38,294 bases of DNA from Phycisphaerales bacterium (lineage in GTDB: Bacteria > Planctomycetota > Phycisphaerae > Phycisphaerales > SM1A02). The DNA lies in assembly GCA_009691915.1 (NCBI GenBank), contig SIAD01000018.1, forward strand, positions 1-38,294. Reading direction: 5' to 3'. The notes beneath the pieces are model-generated. The model was not told where the DNA came from. It did not search any database and worked only from the letters and a program-made list of their open reading frames with translations. Each line of letters begins with the position of its first letter. Within the stretch, counting starts at the first letter, position 1. Below are positions 1-8,989 of this stretch, piece after piece. The position numbers and the translations under genes are program-made.

Positions 1-536
1 CCCATGTAGAACGCACTCGTCAAGGTGACTTGATGCTGGGGTGACTCGTCTGACCACGCCTCCGGGTCGCCTGGGCTCTTGCCCATCATGAATGTGCCAG
101 GCGGCACAAGCAGCATCTCGATGTTGCTGGCGTTGTCGCGATCGCGCCATGGCAGACCAGTCGCCGCGATCGCCGCGCGAAGTGTTGCATCAGTCACAAC
201 TACTGGATCGGGGATCTGCTCAAGAACTGTCGCCCATTGAACCGGGCACGGACCCCAGTAGGTGAGCAATGCACCCAAATCGGCGCCATCGACGACTCCG
301 TCGGCGGTCAGGTCAGCCTCGCTGCTGTCAGTTCCCCAGGCACCCAGTAGCGCGCCCAAATCAGAGCCGCCCACGATCCCATCCTCCATGAGATCCCCCG
401 GACACTGCGCCGCTGCCGGAAGCACAACGGCGGCAAGGGTCGCCGCGCACACGCCTACAGGAAGCGGCTTGGAGTCGAATAGTCTCCTGAGTGAACTTCC
501 ATGAAGAGAGATACGCGACGAAACCCCGGGATTCAC
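1..536 (-). CDS. Secreted dockerin-like / FGE-sulfatase domain protein, 3' end off window
   Basis: This open frame runs off the left edge, so only about 178 N-terminal residues are visible. After a long basic N-region comes a hydrophobic stretch ending in AAAQC (signal peptide). Two dockerin-like half-repeats follow (CPGDLMEDGIV..SDLGALLGAWG and ADLTADGVV..ADLGALLTYWGPC). The last part reads IEMLLVPPGTFMMG and then DESPQHQVTLTSAFYMG, the opening of the formylglycine-generating-enzyme (SUMF1/FGE-sulfatase) fold. In this large family many secreted members are not true sulfatase activators, so the function is unknown. The start is uncertain: GTG at 536 has a G-rich stretch about 7 nt upstream, and no in-frame ATG precedes the signal peptide. 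It is divergent from the next gene, with overlapping or very close 5' ends. Confidence 0.72.
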   Translation of the reverse strand, partial: MNPGVSSRISLHGSSLRRLFDSKPLPVGVCAATLAAVVLPAAAQCPGDLMEDGIVGGSDLGALLGAWGTDSSEADLTADGVVDGADLGALLTYWGPCPVQWATVLEQIPDPVVVTDATLRAAIAATGLPWRDRDNASNIEMLLVPPGTFMMGKSPGDPEAWSDESPQHQVTLTSAFYM

Positions 537-614
537 AGGCTGCCCCAACATTCTCGTCCCAGAATGGACCCCCAGGGGCAATCACCAGCGGCACCCCACC
601 GCAGGAGAACACAC

Positions 615-2522
615 ATGACAGGCAGAACCTCCCGATTCGCCCCGTTCATCCTTGTCATCCTCGCCATCACGCTGGCGTCCGCGGCGCATGGTCAGGGCCA
701 ACCCACGGTGGCGTGGGTCCCCAACCCAACGAGCGGCGTCCAACTCTTCACGCTGACATTTCGGCCGACGAATCCGCAGCCGGGCGTGCGCTATCCGGCC
801 ATCGTCTATGTCCCCGGAGGCACGGGCACCAATGCGGCATTCTCCGACGCGAACATGCAGGCGCAGGCGAACCTCGGATTCGTCACGGTCAAGTTCGATC
901 CCGATGGACGAGGCCAGAGCACCAATGGTGGCGCATACACCGTCGAGGATTTCGGCGGATTCATCCAGCAGGATGGGCTGCATCAGATCCTCAAGTATGT
1001 CGCAGGCCGCTCGGATGTGGACTCGCAGAACATACATGTGCAGTCGCGCTCGTTCGGCATCACCATGTCTGCGGGAGCGCTCGCCCGCTACCCCCATACG
1101 CCGCAGGTGAAGTCACTCGTCGAGTGGGAGGGCCCTGCCGATCGCAGCGACACCGCGGGATTCACCGGTCACGACATCGCGGACAACCTCTGGTGGTTCG
1201 AGCACGAACCGACGAACTTCGTCAATCAGTTCGGCGGCGATTTCATCGCGGTGCAGTCGACAGCCGATCATGTTCAGCCCGATCACCTGCACACCATCAA
1301 ACTCAACAATCGGGCGGTAAACGCCGCGAGCGGCGGCGCGGGACGAACCCGTTTCGCGCGCGTCAATGGAGCCACGGGCGCAGGCTCGAACGCCGCAAAC
1401 CAGGTGTTTCAGGGGACGATGCTGGTCTCGACCATTGCGGAGACGACGGCGCTGGAACCATTCCTGCGCCCAATCATGCAGGAGATGGCGGCGCGACCGC
1501 CTCGTCCCCGCGTCGGCGACCTCACCGGCAATGGCACGGTGGATGCCGCTGATCTTGCGCTGATCCTCGCGGCGTGGGACACAGATGTTGCCGATGCCGA
1601 CCTCAGCGACGATGGGGTCGTTCTTGGCCAAGACATGGCGATCCTGCTAGCGGGCTGGGGGGGCGGCGGTGGCGGTGGCGGCGGCTCACAAGGACCGGTG
1701 ACCCACGACCTCCGATCCGCATCAAGCGCGGACGGGCTCATCTGGGTGAAAGACAACCTTGACGAGCCCATCATCGAGGCGGCGAGCGTGCCGTGCCTCA
1801 TATCACGCGTGGAGAACGGCAACGATGTCCTGCGCTCCTACTTCGTCGATGCCTGCGACACGCCAGAGCACATCTCGACGATCGTCTCGACCGATGGCGG
1901 CGCGACATGGAGCGCGCGCGAGCCGATCGTCGTAACGGGCGCGACGACTCTCAAGGAAGTCGATCCGTGTGCCATCGTCATGGGAGACGGTTCGATCCGT
2001 CTCTACTACTACGCGACGGCCGAGAATCCGGGCGGGCCGGGGTCGCATCCGATCGACCTTGCGGTAGGTCTCGATGGCGTCAACTTTGCTCGCGTGGGCA
2101 CCGCGTTCGCCATGGAAGGGCTGGTCGATCCTGATGTGTTTGCAGTGGCCGACGGTTGGATCATGCATGTAATGGCACTCGAGTCTGGGACAGTGGTTGC
2201 CCACAGCACCGACGGACTCTCGTTCACACAGGTGGGCATGTTGAGCCCCGCCAACTACGGTGTGACCGCGCCCGTGCGCCTCTCTGGGGGTGGCTTCCGA
2301 ATGTATGGATTCGGGCAGGGCGTTGGCGGGCAGGACACCTTCTACAGCATGACTTCGCCAACGGGCCTGGCATGGACACTCGAGCCTGGTGTCCGACTCG
2401 ACGCGCCCAGCGACCGCGAGATCACCGATCCGTTTGTTGTTGGACTTCCCGGCGGCGGCTGGAAGATGATCTACAAGACTTCACCCGTGGGCGGCCAAGG
2501 CACGCCCGGGCAGTGCCCGTAG
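615..2522 (+). CDS. Secreted alpha/beta-hydrolase-like + dockerin-like + propeller-like protein
   Basis: 635 residues from ATG 615, chosen because GCAGGAG lies 8 nt upstream and the protein then begins with a clean signal peptide (MTGRTSRF, then a hydrophobic run, cut near AHG). Residues about 28-290 look like an alpha/beta hydrolase: YPAIVYVPGGTG near the oxyanion region, a nucleophile-elbow-like S-R-S-F-G at about 144-148 (not canonical GxSxG), and an Asp/His-rich QSTADHVQPDH later. Residues 301-348 are a dockerin-like pair (GDLTGNGTVDAADLALILAAW and a second half ending LLAGWG). Nine glycines (349-357) link to a C-terminal region with repeated STDGGATWS, DPDVFAVADGW and TDPFVVG motifs, as in five-bladed propeller glycosidases or sialidase-like proteins. 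Substrate unknown. A carbohydrate-ester role is only an inference. Confidence 0.8.
   Translation: MTGRTSRFAPFILVILAITLASAAHGQGQPTVAWVPNPTSGVQLFTLTFRPTNPQPGVRYPAIVYVPGGTGTNAAFSDANMQAQANLGFVTVKFDPDGRGQSTNGGAYTVEDFGGFIQQDGLHQILKYVAGRSDVDSQNIHVQSRSFGITMSAGALARYPHTPQVKSLVEWEGPADRSDTAGFTGHDIADNLWWFEHEPTNFVNQFGGDFIAVQSTADHVQPDHLHTIKLNNRAVNAASGGAGRTRFARVNGATGAGSNAANQVFQGTMLVSTIAETTALEPFLRPIMQEMAARPPRPRVGDLTGNGTVDAADLALILAAWDTDVADADLSDDGVVLGQDMAILLAGWGGGGGGGGGSQGPVTHDLRSASSADGLIWVKDNLDEPIIEAASVPCLISRVENGNDVLRSYFVDACDTPEHISTIVSTDGGATWSAREPIVVTGATTLKEVDPCAIVMGDGSIRLYYYATAENPGGPGSHPIDLAVGLDGVNFARVGTAFAMEGLVDPDVFAVADGWIMHVMALESGTVVAHSTDGLSFTQVGMLSPANYGVTAPVRLSGGGFRMYGFGQGVGGQDTFYSMTSPTGLAWTLEPGVRLDAPSDREITDPFVVGLPGGGWKMIYKTSPVGGQGTPGQCP
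1657..1685 (+). repeat. G7 tract and GGC/GGT run encoding polyglycine linker
   Basis: A run of seven G (1657-1663) opens a GGN run coding nine glycines between the dockerin-like module and the propeller-like domain. It works as a flexible linker, and homopolymeric G tracts are also slippage-prone. The frame is open on both sides as sequenced. Confidence 0.8.
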
Positions 2523-2649
2523 ACCAGAGTGCGCAGCGAACTCCGAACGACTGCGCTGCGATGCGCTCAGCCGCGCCCAGTATCTCGGCGCCAGCGCGAC
2601 CTTCATTCTGGCGCTGGTTAGCTGACGGCGCTGCGCGCCCGCCCTACGA

Positions 2650-3852
2650 TCATCGCAGTTTCAGGCTCACGAGCGCGATCGTCGTCAGGACGACCGTCAC
2701 CACGCAGAAGCGCACCACCACCTGCTGCTCCTTCCATCCCCCGAGATGGAAGTGGTGATGGATCGGCGTGCATCGGAAGATCCGCTTCCCCTGGCCGAAC
2801 TTCCTGCGCGTGTACTTGAAGTACCCGACCTGCGCCACGACCGAGCCTATTTCCAGCAGGAATATGCCGCAGATCAGCAGCAGGAGGATCTCCTGCCGGA
2901 TGGCGATGGCGATGTACCCGAGCAGTCCCCCCAGCGCGAGGCTGCCTGTGTCGCCCATGAAGACACTCGCCGGGCTGCAGTTGAACCAGAGGAATCCGAG
3001 ACAGGCCCCCACCATGGCCCCGGCCATCACCATCAGTTCGCCCGTTCCGTCCACCTCCGGCACCATCAGGAAGTACGCGGCGCGCGGACTCGCTGCGATC
3101 CACGCGAGCACCATCACGGCGAGCCCTGCGATGATCAGATTTCCAGTGGCGAGGCCATCCATCCCATCGGTGATGTTCACAGCGTTTGACATGGAAGTGA
3201 TCCACAGCGTCGCGAGGATCGTGAACGCGCCGACACCGAGGACAATGACGCCAGGGGCGAGGCTGGGCGGCTGGATCATCGACTCGATCGAGGGCGTCGG
3301 TACATAGGTCCGCTGGAACGGCAGGTTGAGGACATGGGCGCCGTCTGACCCGCCCGCGCGGTAGAGAAAGAATCCGACGACCAGCCCGACACCGACCTGA
3401 AAGAGCAGCTTTTCCCATGCGAACAGCCCGTCGCGGACACCGGGCTCGCGCCGATGCTGCGTGAGCTTGAGCCAGTCATCGAATCCACCGACGACTCCGA
3501 GCCACACAACCACGATGATCCCGAGCTGCGCGTAGCGGTTGTGCAGGACATCGGCGAGCAGCAGCGTGCTGGCGAGAAGTGCGCCGCAGATGAGGATTCC
3601 CCCCATCGTCGGCGTGCCCGCGCGGCTCTGCATCAGCTGGTTCACGCCATCCATGCCGAACTGCGCGCTGTCGCCGATCCGCTTCGAACGCAGCCATTCG
3701 ATCACTCTTCGCCCGAAGGCGAGGACCAGAGCGAATGAGAGCAGCGCCGCCAGGAGCGCGCGAAACTCCAACTGGTACATCACCATCACGAGCCACGAGA
3801 GCCCGCGATTGTCGAGCCATCCCTGCAGACTCTCGATGAGCGCGTAGAGCAT
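2650..3852 (-). CDS. mraY: Phospho-N-acetylmuramoyl-pentapeptide transferase MraY
   Basis: 400 residues, polytopic. It transfers phospho-MurNAc-pentapeptide from UDP to undecaprenyl phosphate, making lipid I at the inner face of the cytoplasmic membrane. Family signatures are all present: GTPTMGG, GGFDDWLKL (the first Asp pair), NAVNITDGMDGLA, FNCSPASVFMGDTGSLALGG and the HHH motif in PIHHHFHLGGW. About ten hydrophobic segments are spread along the chain. The start ATG shares one base with the murF stop (TGATG), so translation is coupled. It is the last gene of the def-fmt-queA-murE-murF-mraY run. The protein is somewhat longer than the usual 320-360 residues because of inserts in the loop around residues 140-200. 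Confidence 0.96.
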   Translation of the reverse strand: MLYALIESLQGWLDNRGLSWLVMVMYQLEFRALLAALLSFALVLAFGRRVIEWLRSKRIGDSAQFGMDGVNQLMQSRAGTPTMGGILICGALLASTLLLADVLHNRYAQLGIIVVVWLGVVGGFDDWLKLTQHRREPGVRDGLFAWEKLLFQVGVGLVVGFFLYRAGGSDGAHVLNLPFQRTYVPTPSIESMIQPPSLAPGVIVLGVGAFTILATLWITSMSNAVNITDGMDGLATGNLIIAGLAVMVLAWIAASPRAAYFLMVPEVDGTGELMVMAGAMVGACLGFLWFNCSPASVFMGDTGSLALGGLLGYIAIAIRQEILLLLICGIFLLEIGSVVAQVGYFKYTRRKFGQGKRIFRCTPIHHHFHLGGWKEQQVVVRFCVVTVVLTTIALVSLKLR

Positions 3853-5348
3853 CAGGCCGCCAGCCGCTCATAGAGGCTCGCCAAGAGCCGCTCGAGCGCG
3901 ATCCCGCGGGATCCCTTGAGGAGCACCGCGTCTCCGGGCAGGAGTTCGGCGATCACCGCGGTCACCGACGCGGCGCTGAGGTCGGGCACATGCATCACCT
4001 TGCACGATGCCCGATCAGCGCAGGCGTGCGCGGCGTGGGCCGACAGTGCGCCGACGAATATCGCAACATCAGGAGGTGGTCCGCCGACGCCAGTTCCGAC
4101 GGCCCGGCCGATCTCTTCATGGAGCGCTGGCCCCGCCGCACCAAGTTCCAGCATGTCACCCAGCACCGTCACACGCCGTGCCCCGGTGGGAGCGAGCTCC
4201 GCGAAGGCCGAAAGTGCCGCCATCACCGCATCAGGATTGGCGTTGTAGGCATCATTGAAGATGGTCAGCCCGCCGATCGACTGACGGACGAACCGCATGT
4301 CGCTCGGGCGCACCGACGCGAGCCCTCGGGCGATCTCTTCGTCGCCGAGGCCGCGATCAACTCCGATGGCGATCGCCGCCATGGCATTCATGGCGTTGTG
4401 CGCTCCCTCGAGGGCGAGCGAGAAGGCGAGCCTGCGCCCGCAGACTTCCGCGACGACATCCTGCCCTCCCTCGCGCCGCACGCTGCGCGATCGCAGCCTC
4501 ACATGATTGAGAGGACCGACTCCGAAGCGCACCGCACGCACACCCGTCGGCTTCGCGCCTTCGAGAGCCGAATCGAGGAGCGTGTTGTCGCCGCGCACCA
4601 CCGCGAGACCGCCGCAGCGCAGTGCCGACACGAGTTCAAACTTCTCGCGGATGATCGCGTCGACCGATCCGAGCCCCTCGAGGTGCGCCTTCCCGATCAT
4701 CGTGATGACGGCGATGTCCGGTGCCGCCAGCGCGCCCAGCTGCGCGACCTCGCCGGGAGCATTCATCCCGATCTCGACGAGGAGAAAGTCGTCGCCACGG
4801 TGCGCCCCACAGATCGTGATCGGTACACCGATGTCGTTGTTGAAACTCTTGGGGCTCGCAGAACCCGTCAGTCGCGTGGCCAGCACCCCTTCGGCGAGCC
4901 GCCGCGAGGTTGTCTTCCCCGCGCTCCCCGTGATCGCAATCACCTGCGTTCCAAGCAGGCCGCGTCTCCACGCCTGCGCCGTGGCCGCCAGCGCCGCGCG
5001 CGTGTCCTTGACGAGCAGCACTGCGGTTGACGGAGCGTCGGTCAGCCGCACACAGCCCCACTTCGACTCCTCGACGACGAGAATCCGTGCGCCACTCCGT
5101 GCCGCTTCGAGAAGGTGGTCGTGCGCGTCATGTCTCGGCCCCGTGAGCGCGAAGAAGATCCGGTTGCCGAGATCGCTCCTCGTGTCGGTGCCGATTCCGA
5201 GAGTCGCCCCTGACGCTTGGGGCTTGAGGGCCCAGGTCCCCCCGACGGCCGCACACAATTCGTCAGGCGTCATGAAGGGCGCACTCTGCGCGGCCCTCGG
5301 GGTCGTCTGGTTCATCGGAATTGCGTTCTCTGTCGTCGATATGGTCAT
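3852..5348 (-). CDS. murF: UDP-MurNAc-tripeptide--D-Ala-D-Ala ligase MurF
   Basis: 498 residues. This cytoplasmic Mur ligase adds D-Ala-D-Ala to UDP-MurNAc-tripeptide with ATP, giving the pentapeptide used by the neighbouring MraY. Visible signatures: P-loop AITGSAGKTT, KSFNNDIGVPITI, the metal-site region LLVEIGMNAPGE, IGKAHLEGLGS, and FNDAYNANPDAVMAAL in the C-terminal domain. ATG 5348 overlaps the murE stop as ATGA, which supports this start. Internal ATGs at 5315 and 5273 would give a more typical N-terminus and cannot be excluded. The stop overlaps the mraY start. Confidence 0.95.
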   Translation of the reverse strand: MTISTTENAIPMNQTTPRAAQSAPFMTPDELCAAVGGTWALKPQASGATLGIGTDTRSDLGNRIFFALTGPRHDAHDHLLEAARSGARILVVEESKWGCVRLTDAPSTAVLLVKDTRAALAATAQAWRRGLLGTQVIAITGSAGKTTSRRLAEGVLATRLTGSASPKSFNNDIGVPITICGAHRGDDFLLVEIGMNAPGEVAQLGALAAPDIAVITMIGKAHLEGLGSVDAIIREKFELVSALRCGGLAVVRGDNTLLDSALEGAKPTGVRAVRFGVGPLNHVRLRSRSVRREGGQDVVAEVCGRRLAFSLALEGAHNAMNAMAAIAIGVDRGLGDEEIARGLASVRPSDMRFVRQSIGGLTIFNDAYNANPDAVMAALSAFAELAPTGARRVTVLGDMLELGAAGPALHEEIGRAVGTGVGGPPPDVAIFVGALSAHAAHACADRASCKVMHVPDLSAASVTAVIAELLPGDAVLLKGSRGIALERLLASLYERLAA

Positions 5349-6796
5349 GCGTGAACTCCTGTCAGTGCGCGCGTTGCGTGTGGCTGCCCGAGTGCCTCAC
5401 GGGCGATGGCGCGGTCGTCGAATGGCCGCTTCTCGCGGCCGATGATCTGATAGTCCTCGTGCCCCTTGCCGGCGATGAGGACGATGTCGCCAGCGTTCGC
5501 CAGCGACACCGCGCGGCGGATCGCCTTCGTCCGGTCGATGTCCGACTCAATGATGGTGGCCGAGCCCTCTGGCGTTCCCACCAGAATCTCCGCGATGATC
5601 GCCGCCGGATCTTCCGTTCGTGGATTGTCGCTCGTCACGATCACATGATCGGAGTACTCCGCCGCAGTCCGCATCATTCGCGGGCGCTTCGTGCGATCAC
5701 GGTCGCCGCCGCAGCCAAAGACCGTGATGATCCGCCCCGTTCCCGCAACTTTGCGCAGCGCCGAGAGCACATTGAGCAGCGCGTCGTCGGTGTGGGCGTA
5801 ATCGACCAGCACGGCGAAGGGAGAGTCAGCTCCGCTCACCCGCTCGAGCCGTCCGGGCGGCGCCTTGGCGTTGGCAAGCCCAATTGCGATCCCCTCCCGA
5901 CCGACCCCCAACGCCCAGGCCGCGGCCGCGGCCTCGATCGCGTTCATCGCATTGTGGGCTCCGACAAACGGCAGCGTCACTTCGACTTCACCCCACGGTC
6001 CGCGCAGTTCGACATCCATCGCCGAGACCCCGCCGCGAACAATGCGAGCCACGCACTCCGCGCCCGGGTCATCGATGCTGCAGCGGATCACCCGCCCCTT
6101 GCAGTTGCGCACCATGGATTCATGCCAAGGATCGTCGGCGTTGACAACCGCCGAATCTCCCCCGCGAAGACCAGCGAACAGCATCGCCTTCGCCGAGGCG
6201 TATGCGTCCATCGTCTCGTGATAATCGAGATGGTCACCGGTCAGGTTGGTGAAGACGCCGACGCTGAACTCGATGCCATCGACGCGGCCCTGGTCAAGCG
6301 CGTGGCTGGAGACCTCCATGGCGACGGCGGCGCAGTCGTTGCAGACCATCCTCGCCAGAAGCGCCGCCAACTCACACGCTCCCGGGGTCGTCAGCGAGGA
6401 CGGAGTCCGGGTAGCCCCGTCGTCCGTGAGCACGGTCCCTATCAGGGCGCACCTTGATCCGGCAGTGCTGAGGAGCTGCTGCAGGAGAAACGAGGTCGTC
6501 GTCTTCCCGTTCGTCCCGGTGATGCCGACCATTCGCAGTGATGAGGCTGGATGGCCGTAGAAGGCATGGGCAAGGGCGACAGCCTCCGTCGGTGCGGCCT
6601 CGACGACCGCCGACGCGCCGCGGGACAGCGCATCCTCGATGAATGCCCGCCCGTCGGTGACGGAACCCCTGCGGGCGATGAATAGCGACCCAGGAGCCAC
6701 TTGACGGGAGTCGTCGGTGATCGACTCCACCATCGAATCGCTCCCCCGAATGACATTGATGCCAGGAAAGCTGGCAAGCAGATGGGACAACTTCAT
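5345..6796 (-). CDS. murE: UDP-MurNAc-L-Ala-D-Glu--meso-diaminopimelate ligase MurE
   Basis: 483 residues. It adds the third amino acid to the peptidoglycan stem peptide. Signatures: ITDDSRQVAPGSLFIA in the UDP-binding domain, the P-loop GITGTNGKTTTSFLLQQLL, TNLTGDHLDYHETMDAYASAK with the lysine that is carbamylated in Mur ligases, and DNPRTEDP in the C-terminal domain. The DNPR motif is the established marker of meso-diaminopimelate specificity, so the wall should be of the DAP type. It lies 43 nt downstream of queA and overlaps murF by 4 nt. Confidence 0.96.
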   Translation of the reverse strand: MKLSHLLASFPGINVIRGSDSMVESITDDSRQVAPGSLFIARRGSVTDGRAFIEDALSRGASAVVEAAPTEAVALAHAFYGHPASSLRMVGITGTNGKTTTSFLLQQLLSTAGSRCALIGTVLTDDGATRTPSSLTTPGACELAALLARMVCNDCAAVAMEVSSHALDQGRVDGIEFSVGVFTNLTGDHLDYHETMDAYASAKAMLFAGLRGGDSAVVNADDPWHESMVRNCKGRVIRCSIDDPGAECVARIVRGGVSAMDVELRGPWGEVEVTLPFVGAHNAMNAIEAAAAAWALGVGREGIAIGLANAKAPPGRLERVSGADSPFAVLVDYAHTDDALLNVLSALRKVAGTGRIITVFGCGGDRDRTKRPRMMRTAAEYSDHVIVTSDNPRTEDPAAIIAEILVGTPEGSATIIESDIDRTKAIRRAVSLANAGDIVLIAGKGHEDYQIIGREKRPFDDRAIAREALGQPHATRALTGVHA

Positions 6797-6839
6797 GCGC
6801 CGCTCAAGCGACTCTATCGGCCGTCGAGTTGCTGCACCT

Positions 6840-7994
6840 TCAAGGCAGGATCAACATCGCATCCCCCAGCGAGTAGAAGCGGTATCCCTCCCGTTGGGCC
6901 TCTTGATACAGGGCCTTGAGTCGATCGAGACCGACGAGCGCGCCGACGAGTGCCAGGAGCGTTGACCTTGGCAAGTGGAAGTTGGTGAGGAGGCGACTCG
7001 TCCAGTGGAACTCGTACCCGGGGCTGATGAGGAGACGGGTATCGAACTCGGCGACCACGGACATGGGATCCCCCGCGGCGATGGCCTGGCGTGCCGCCAG
7101 GGCGAGATCGGCGGAGATTGGCCAGCCAATCGTCTCGAGAACACGCACGGAAGTGGTTCCAACAACAAGTGATAGGGCTGGATTGGACGCGGCGAGCGCG
7201 ATGAGACCACCCGCCAGGATCCGGCATCGTTCCCGGTGCATCGGGTGATCGATGAGCCGTGCGGACTCGACCGGCTTGAAGGTCCCTGAACCCACCTGAA
7301 GCTCGACGCTCGCGATGGTTACGCCCTTGCGAGCGACCGCCTCAAGGAGTTCCTTGGTGAAATGAAGTCCCGCCGTCGGCGCGGCGCAGCTCGGAAGGCC
7401 ATGTCCGATCGCACGCTCCCAGGCGTAGACCGTCTGATAGTCGTGGCGATCAGCGGAGTCATCCGCATCGCCGTCCCGCCGCACCTTCCGCGCCTTGAGG
7501 ATGTATGGAGGAAGCGGCGTCCTTCCGGAACGCATCCACGCCGCTTCGGCAGATCCTTCGGAGACGAACCGGGCCTCCCACTCGCCCTGCGCGTTCCTTT
7601 CGACTTCGATCATGTCCCCTCGGCCCGTCTCCACTCCCGGAGCGATCAGCTCGAGCGTGTCCTTATCGCGGAATCTCCGCGCCCCCTTCAGAAGAATCGC
7701 CCAGCGACCCTCCCCACGCGACTCCACAAACAGTCCCTCGGTCTCGCGGCCATCGCGCAGTCGCCTGGCGACAAACCGCAGCGGCTCCACCCGAGTGTCA
7801 TTCACGACCATCGTTGATCCCGCGACGAGATACTCGGGAAGGTCGCGCACTCGACGGTGTTCAATGCGGTCCTCGCGCCTGAAATAGACGAGCATCCGCG
7901 CAGAGTCCCGAGGATTCGCCGGTCGTGTCGCAATCAGCGACTCGTCCAGGGGATAGTCGAGCTCGCTGGTCGAGAGATCCAGTCGCTCGACCAC
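6840..7994 (-). CDS. queA: S-adenosylmethionine:tRNA ribosyltransferase-isomerase QueA
   Basis: 384 residues. QueA transfers and isomerises the ribosyl group of SAM onto 7-aminomethyl-7-deazaguanine in tRNA, making epoxyqueuosine. Motifs seen: STMVVNDTRVEPLRF, PLPPYI, CAAPTAGLHFT, VELQVGSGTFKPV, VVGTTSVRVLE, and the C-terminal LLTNFHLPRSTLLALV and YRFYSLGDAMLI. The open frame extends 94 codons further upstream, but that part overlaps fmt and is not family-like. GTG 7994, two bases after the fmt stop and preceded by a G-rich Shine-Dalgarno (GGTGGGGACTGAGG), is the better start. It is slightly longer than usual. Confidence 0.94.
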   Translation of the reverse strand: MVERLDLSTSELDYPLDESLIATRPANPRDSARMLVYFRREDRIEHRRVRDLPEYLVAGSTMVVNDTRVEPLRFVARRLRDGRETEGLFVESRGEGRWAILLKGARRFRDKDTLELIAPGVETGRGDMIEVERNAQGEWEARFVSEGSAEAAWMRSGRTPLPPYILKARKVRRDGDADDSADRHDYQTVYAWERAIGHGLPSCAAPTAGLHFTKELLEAVARKGVTIASVELQVGSGTFKPVESARLIDHPMHRERCRILAGGLIALAASNPALSLVVGTTSVRVLETIGWPISADLALAARQAIAAGDPMSVVAEFDTRLLISPGYEFHWTSRLLTNFHLPRSTLLALVGALVGLDRLKALYQEAQREGYRFYSLGDAMLILP

Positions 7995-7996
7995 CC

Positions 7997-8989
7997 TCAG
8001 TCCCCACCCGACGGGGCCACAGGTTTCTGCGGGCAGGCGATGCGGCTCAGCGGGGCGAGTCGTCGCCCGTTTCGATACGAGTCGAGCGAACAGGGACGCC
8101 CCCCTGGGCATTGCACTTCGAGAACCGCAACCGACCCAATGGCACACGCGACCGACCCGTCCGCAAGAATCGTCCCGGGCGCGATGCCCGGTGCACCGTC
8201 GACAGCTCCGACGCCGACGCGCGCTCGCAGGAGCTTGACGGGCAGTCCCTCCATGCTCGCGTCCACTCCCGGCCATGGACTCAGTCCATTGATCCGCGCC
8301 GCGACCGCGGCCGCGGGTGCAGCGAAATCGACCCAGGCGTCGGCGCGTGAGAGCTTCCGCGCACGCGTCGAGAGCGACTCATCCTGCGCCTTACCGCCCA
8401 GCGCAGCCATCCCACCACGCACGAGCCCCGCGAGCGACGCGAGCAGCGGCTCGACACCCAGATGCGCGAGCCGGTCGTGGAGTTCCCCGGACACCTCAGC
8501 CGGCGCGGGTTCGGTCGATGCCTGCGCGAATACGAGCCCCGCGTCCATCCTCGCTGAAACCTCGATGACGCTCACTCCGACGCGCGCGTCACAGGCCATC
8601 ATCGACCGCTGGATCGGCGCCGCGCCGCGCCATCGTGGCAGAAGTGACCCGTGCAGATTGATCGCGGCAATGCCCTCGAGGAGCGCGGGAGAAAGTTTCT
8701 GGCCGAAGGCGATCACGACGGCATGCCTGACGCGCAGTTCGTCGAGCCGCAGCCTCGCCAAACCATCATTGACATCCTCGGCGCGCAGGAGTTCGATCCC
8801 GCGCTGCATGGCCCAGGCGCTGACCGGGGTCAACTGGCACTTGCGCCCTCGCCCGGAGGGCCGATCCGGCTGCGAGATGACCAGCGCGACCCGCACACCC
8901 GCCTCGTCAGGGCGATCGACGATCGCGTCGAACGACGGAATCGCAAACGGCCCGCTTCCCAGGAGCGCAATCGGGACGGGGGCCGTCAC
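7997..8989 (-). CDS. fmt: Methionyl-tRNA formyltransferase Fmt
   Basis: 330 residues. It formylates Met-tRNAfMet using 10-formyltetrahydrofolate. Signatures: ALLGSGPFAIPSFDAI at the N-terminus, VISQPDRPSGRGRK, and the catalytic region INLHGSLLPRWRGAAPIQ with the Asn and His of the formyltransferase active site, followed by ARMDAGLVF. The C-terminal OB-fold region is more divergent (INGLSPWPGVDA is retained). GTG start overlaps the def stop as GTGA. Pairing with def is the common bacterial arrangement. Confidence 0.95.
   Translation of the reverse strand: MTAPVPIALLGSGPFAIPSFDAIVDRPDEAGVRVALVISQPDRPSGRGRKCQLTPVSAWAMQRGIELLRAEDVNDGLARLRLDELRVRHAVVIAFGQKLSPALLEGIAAINLHGSLLPRWRGAAPIQRSMMACDARVGVSVIEVSARMDAGLVFAQASTEPAPAEVSGELHDRLAHLGVEPLLASLAGLVRGGMAALGGKAQDESLSTRARKLSRADAWVDFAAPAAAVAARINGLSPWPGVDASMEGLPVKLLRARVGVGAVDGAPGIAPGTILADGSVACAIGSVAVLEVQCPGGRPCSLDSYRNGRRLAPLSRIACPQKPVAPSGGD

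Noticed and set aside
2523-2649. CCAGCG/CGCTGG inverted repeat between convergent genes
   Set aside because: Imperfect, with a long loop and no T-run on either strand.
3990-5030. 346-residue plus-strand open frame opposite murF
   Set aside because: It is the complement of murF, and its translation is Arg/His/Asp-rich with no family pattern, typical of antisense frames in GC-rich DNA.
7995-8276. Upstream extension of queA by 94 codons
   Set aside because: It overlaps fmt, has no QueA-like sequence, and a GTG with a good Shine-Dalgarno sits just after the fmt stop.
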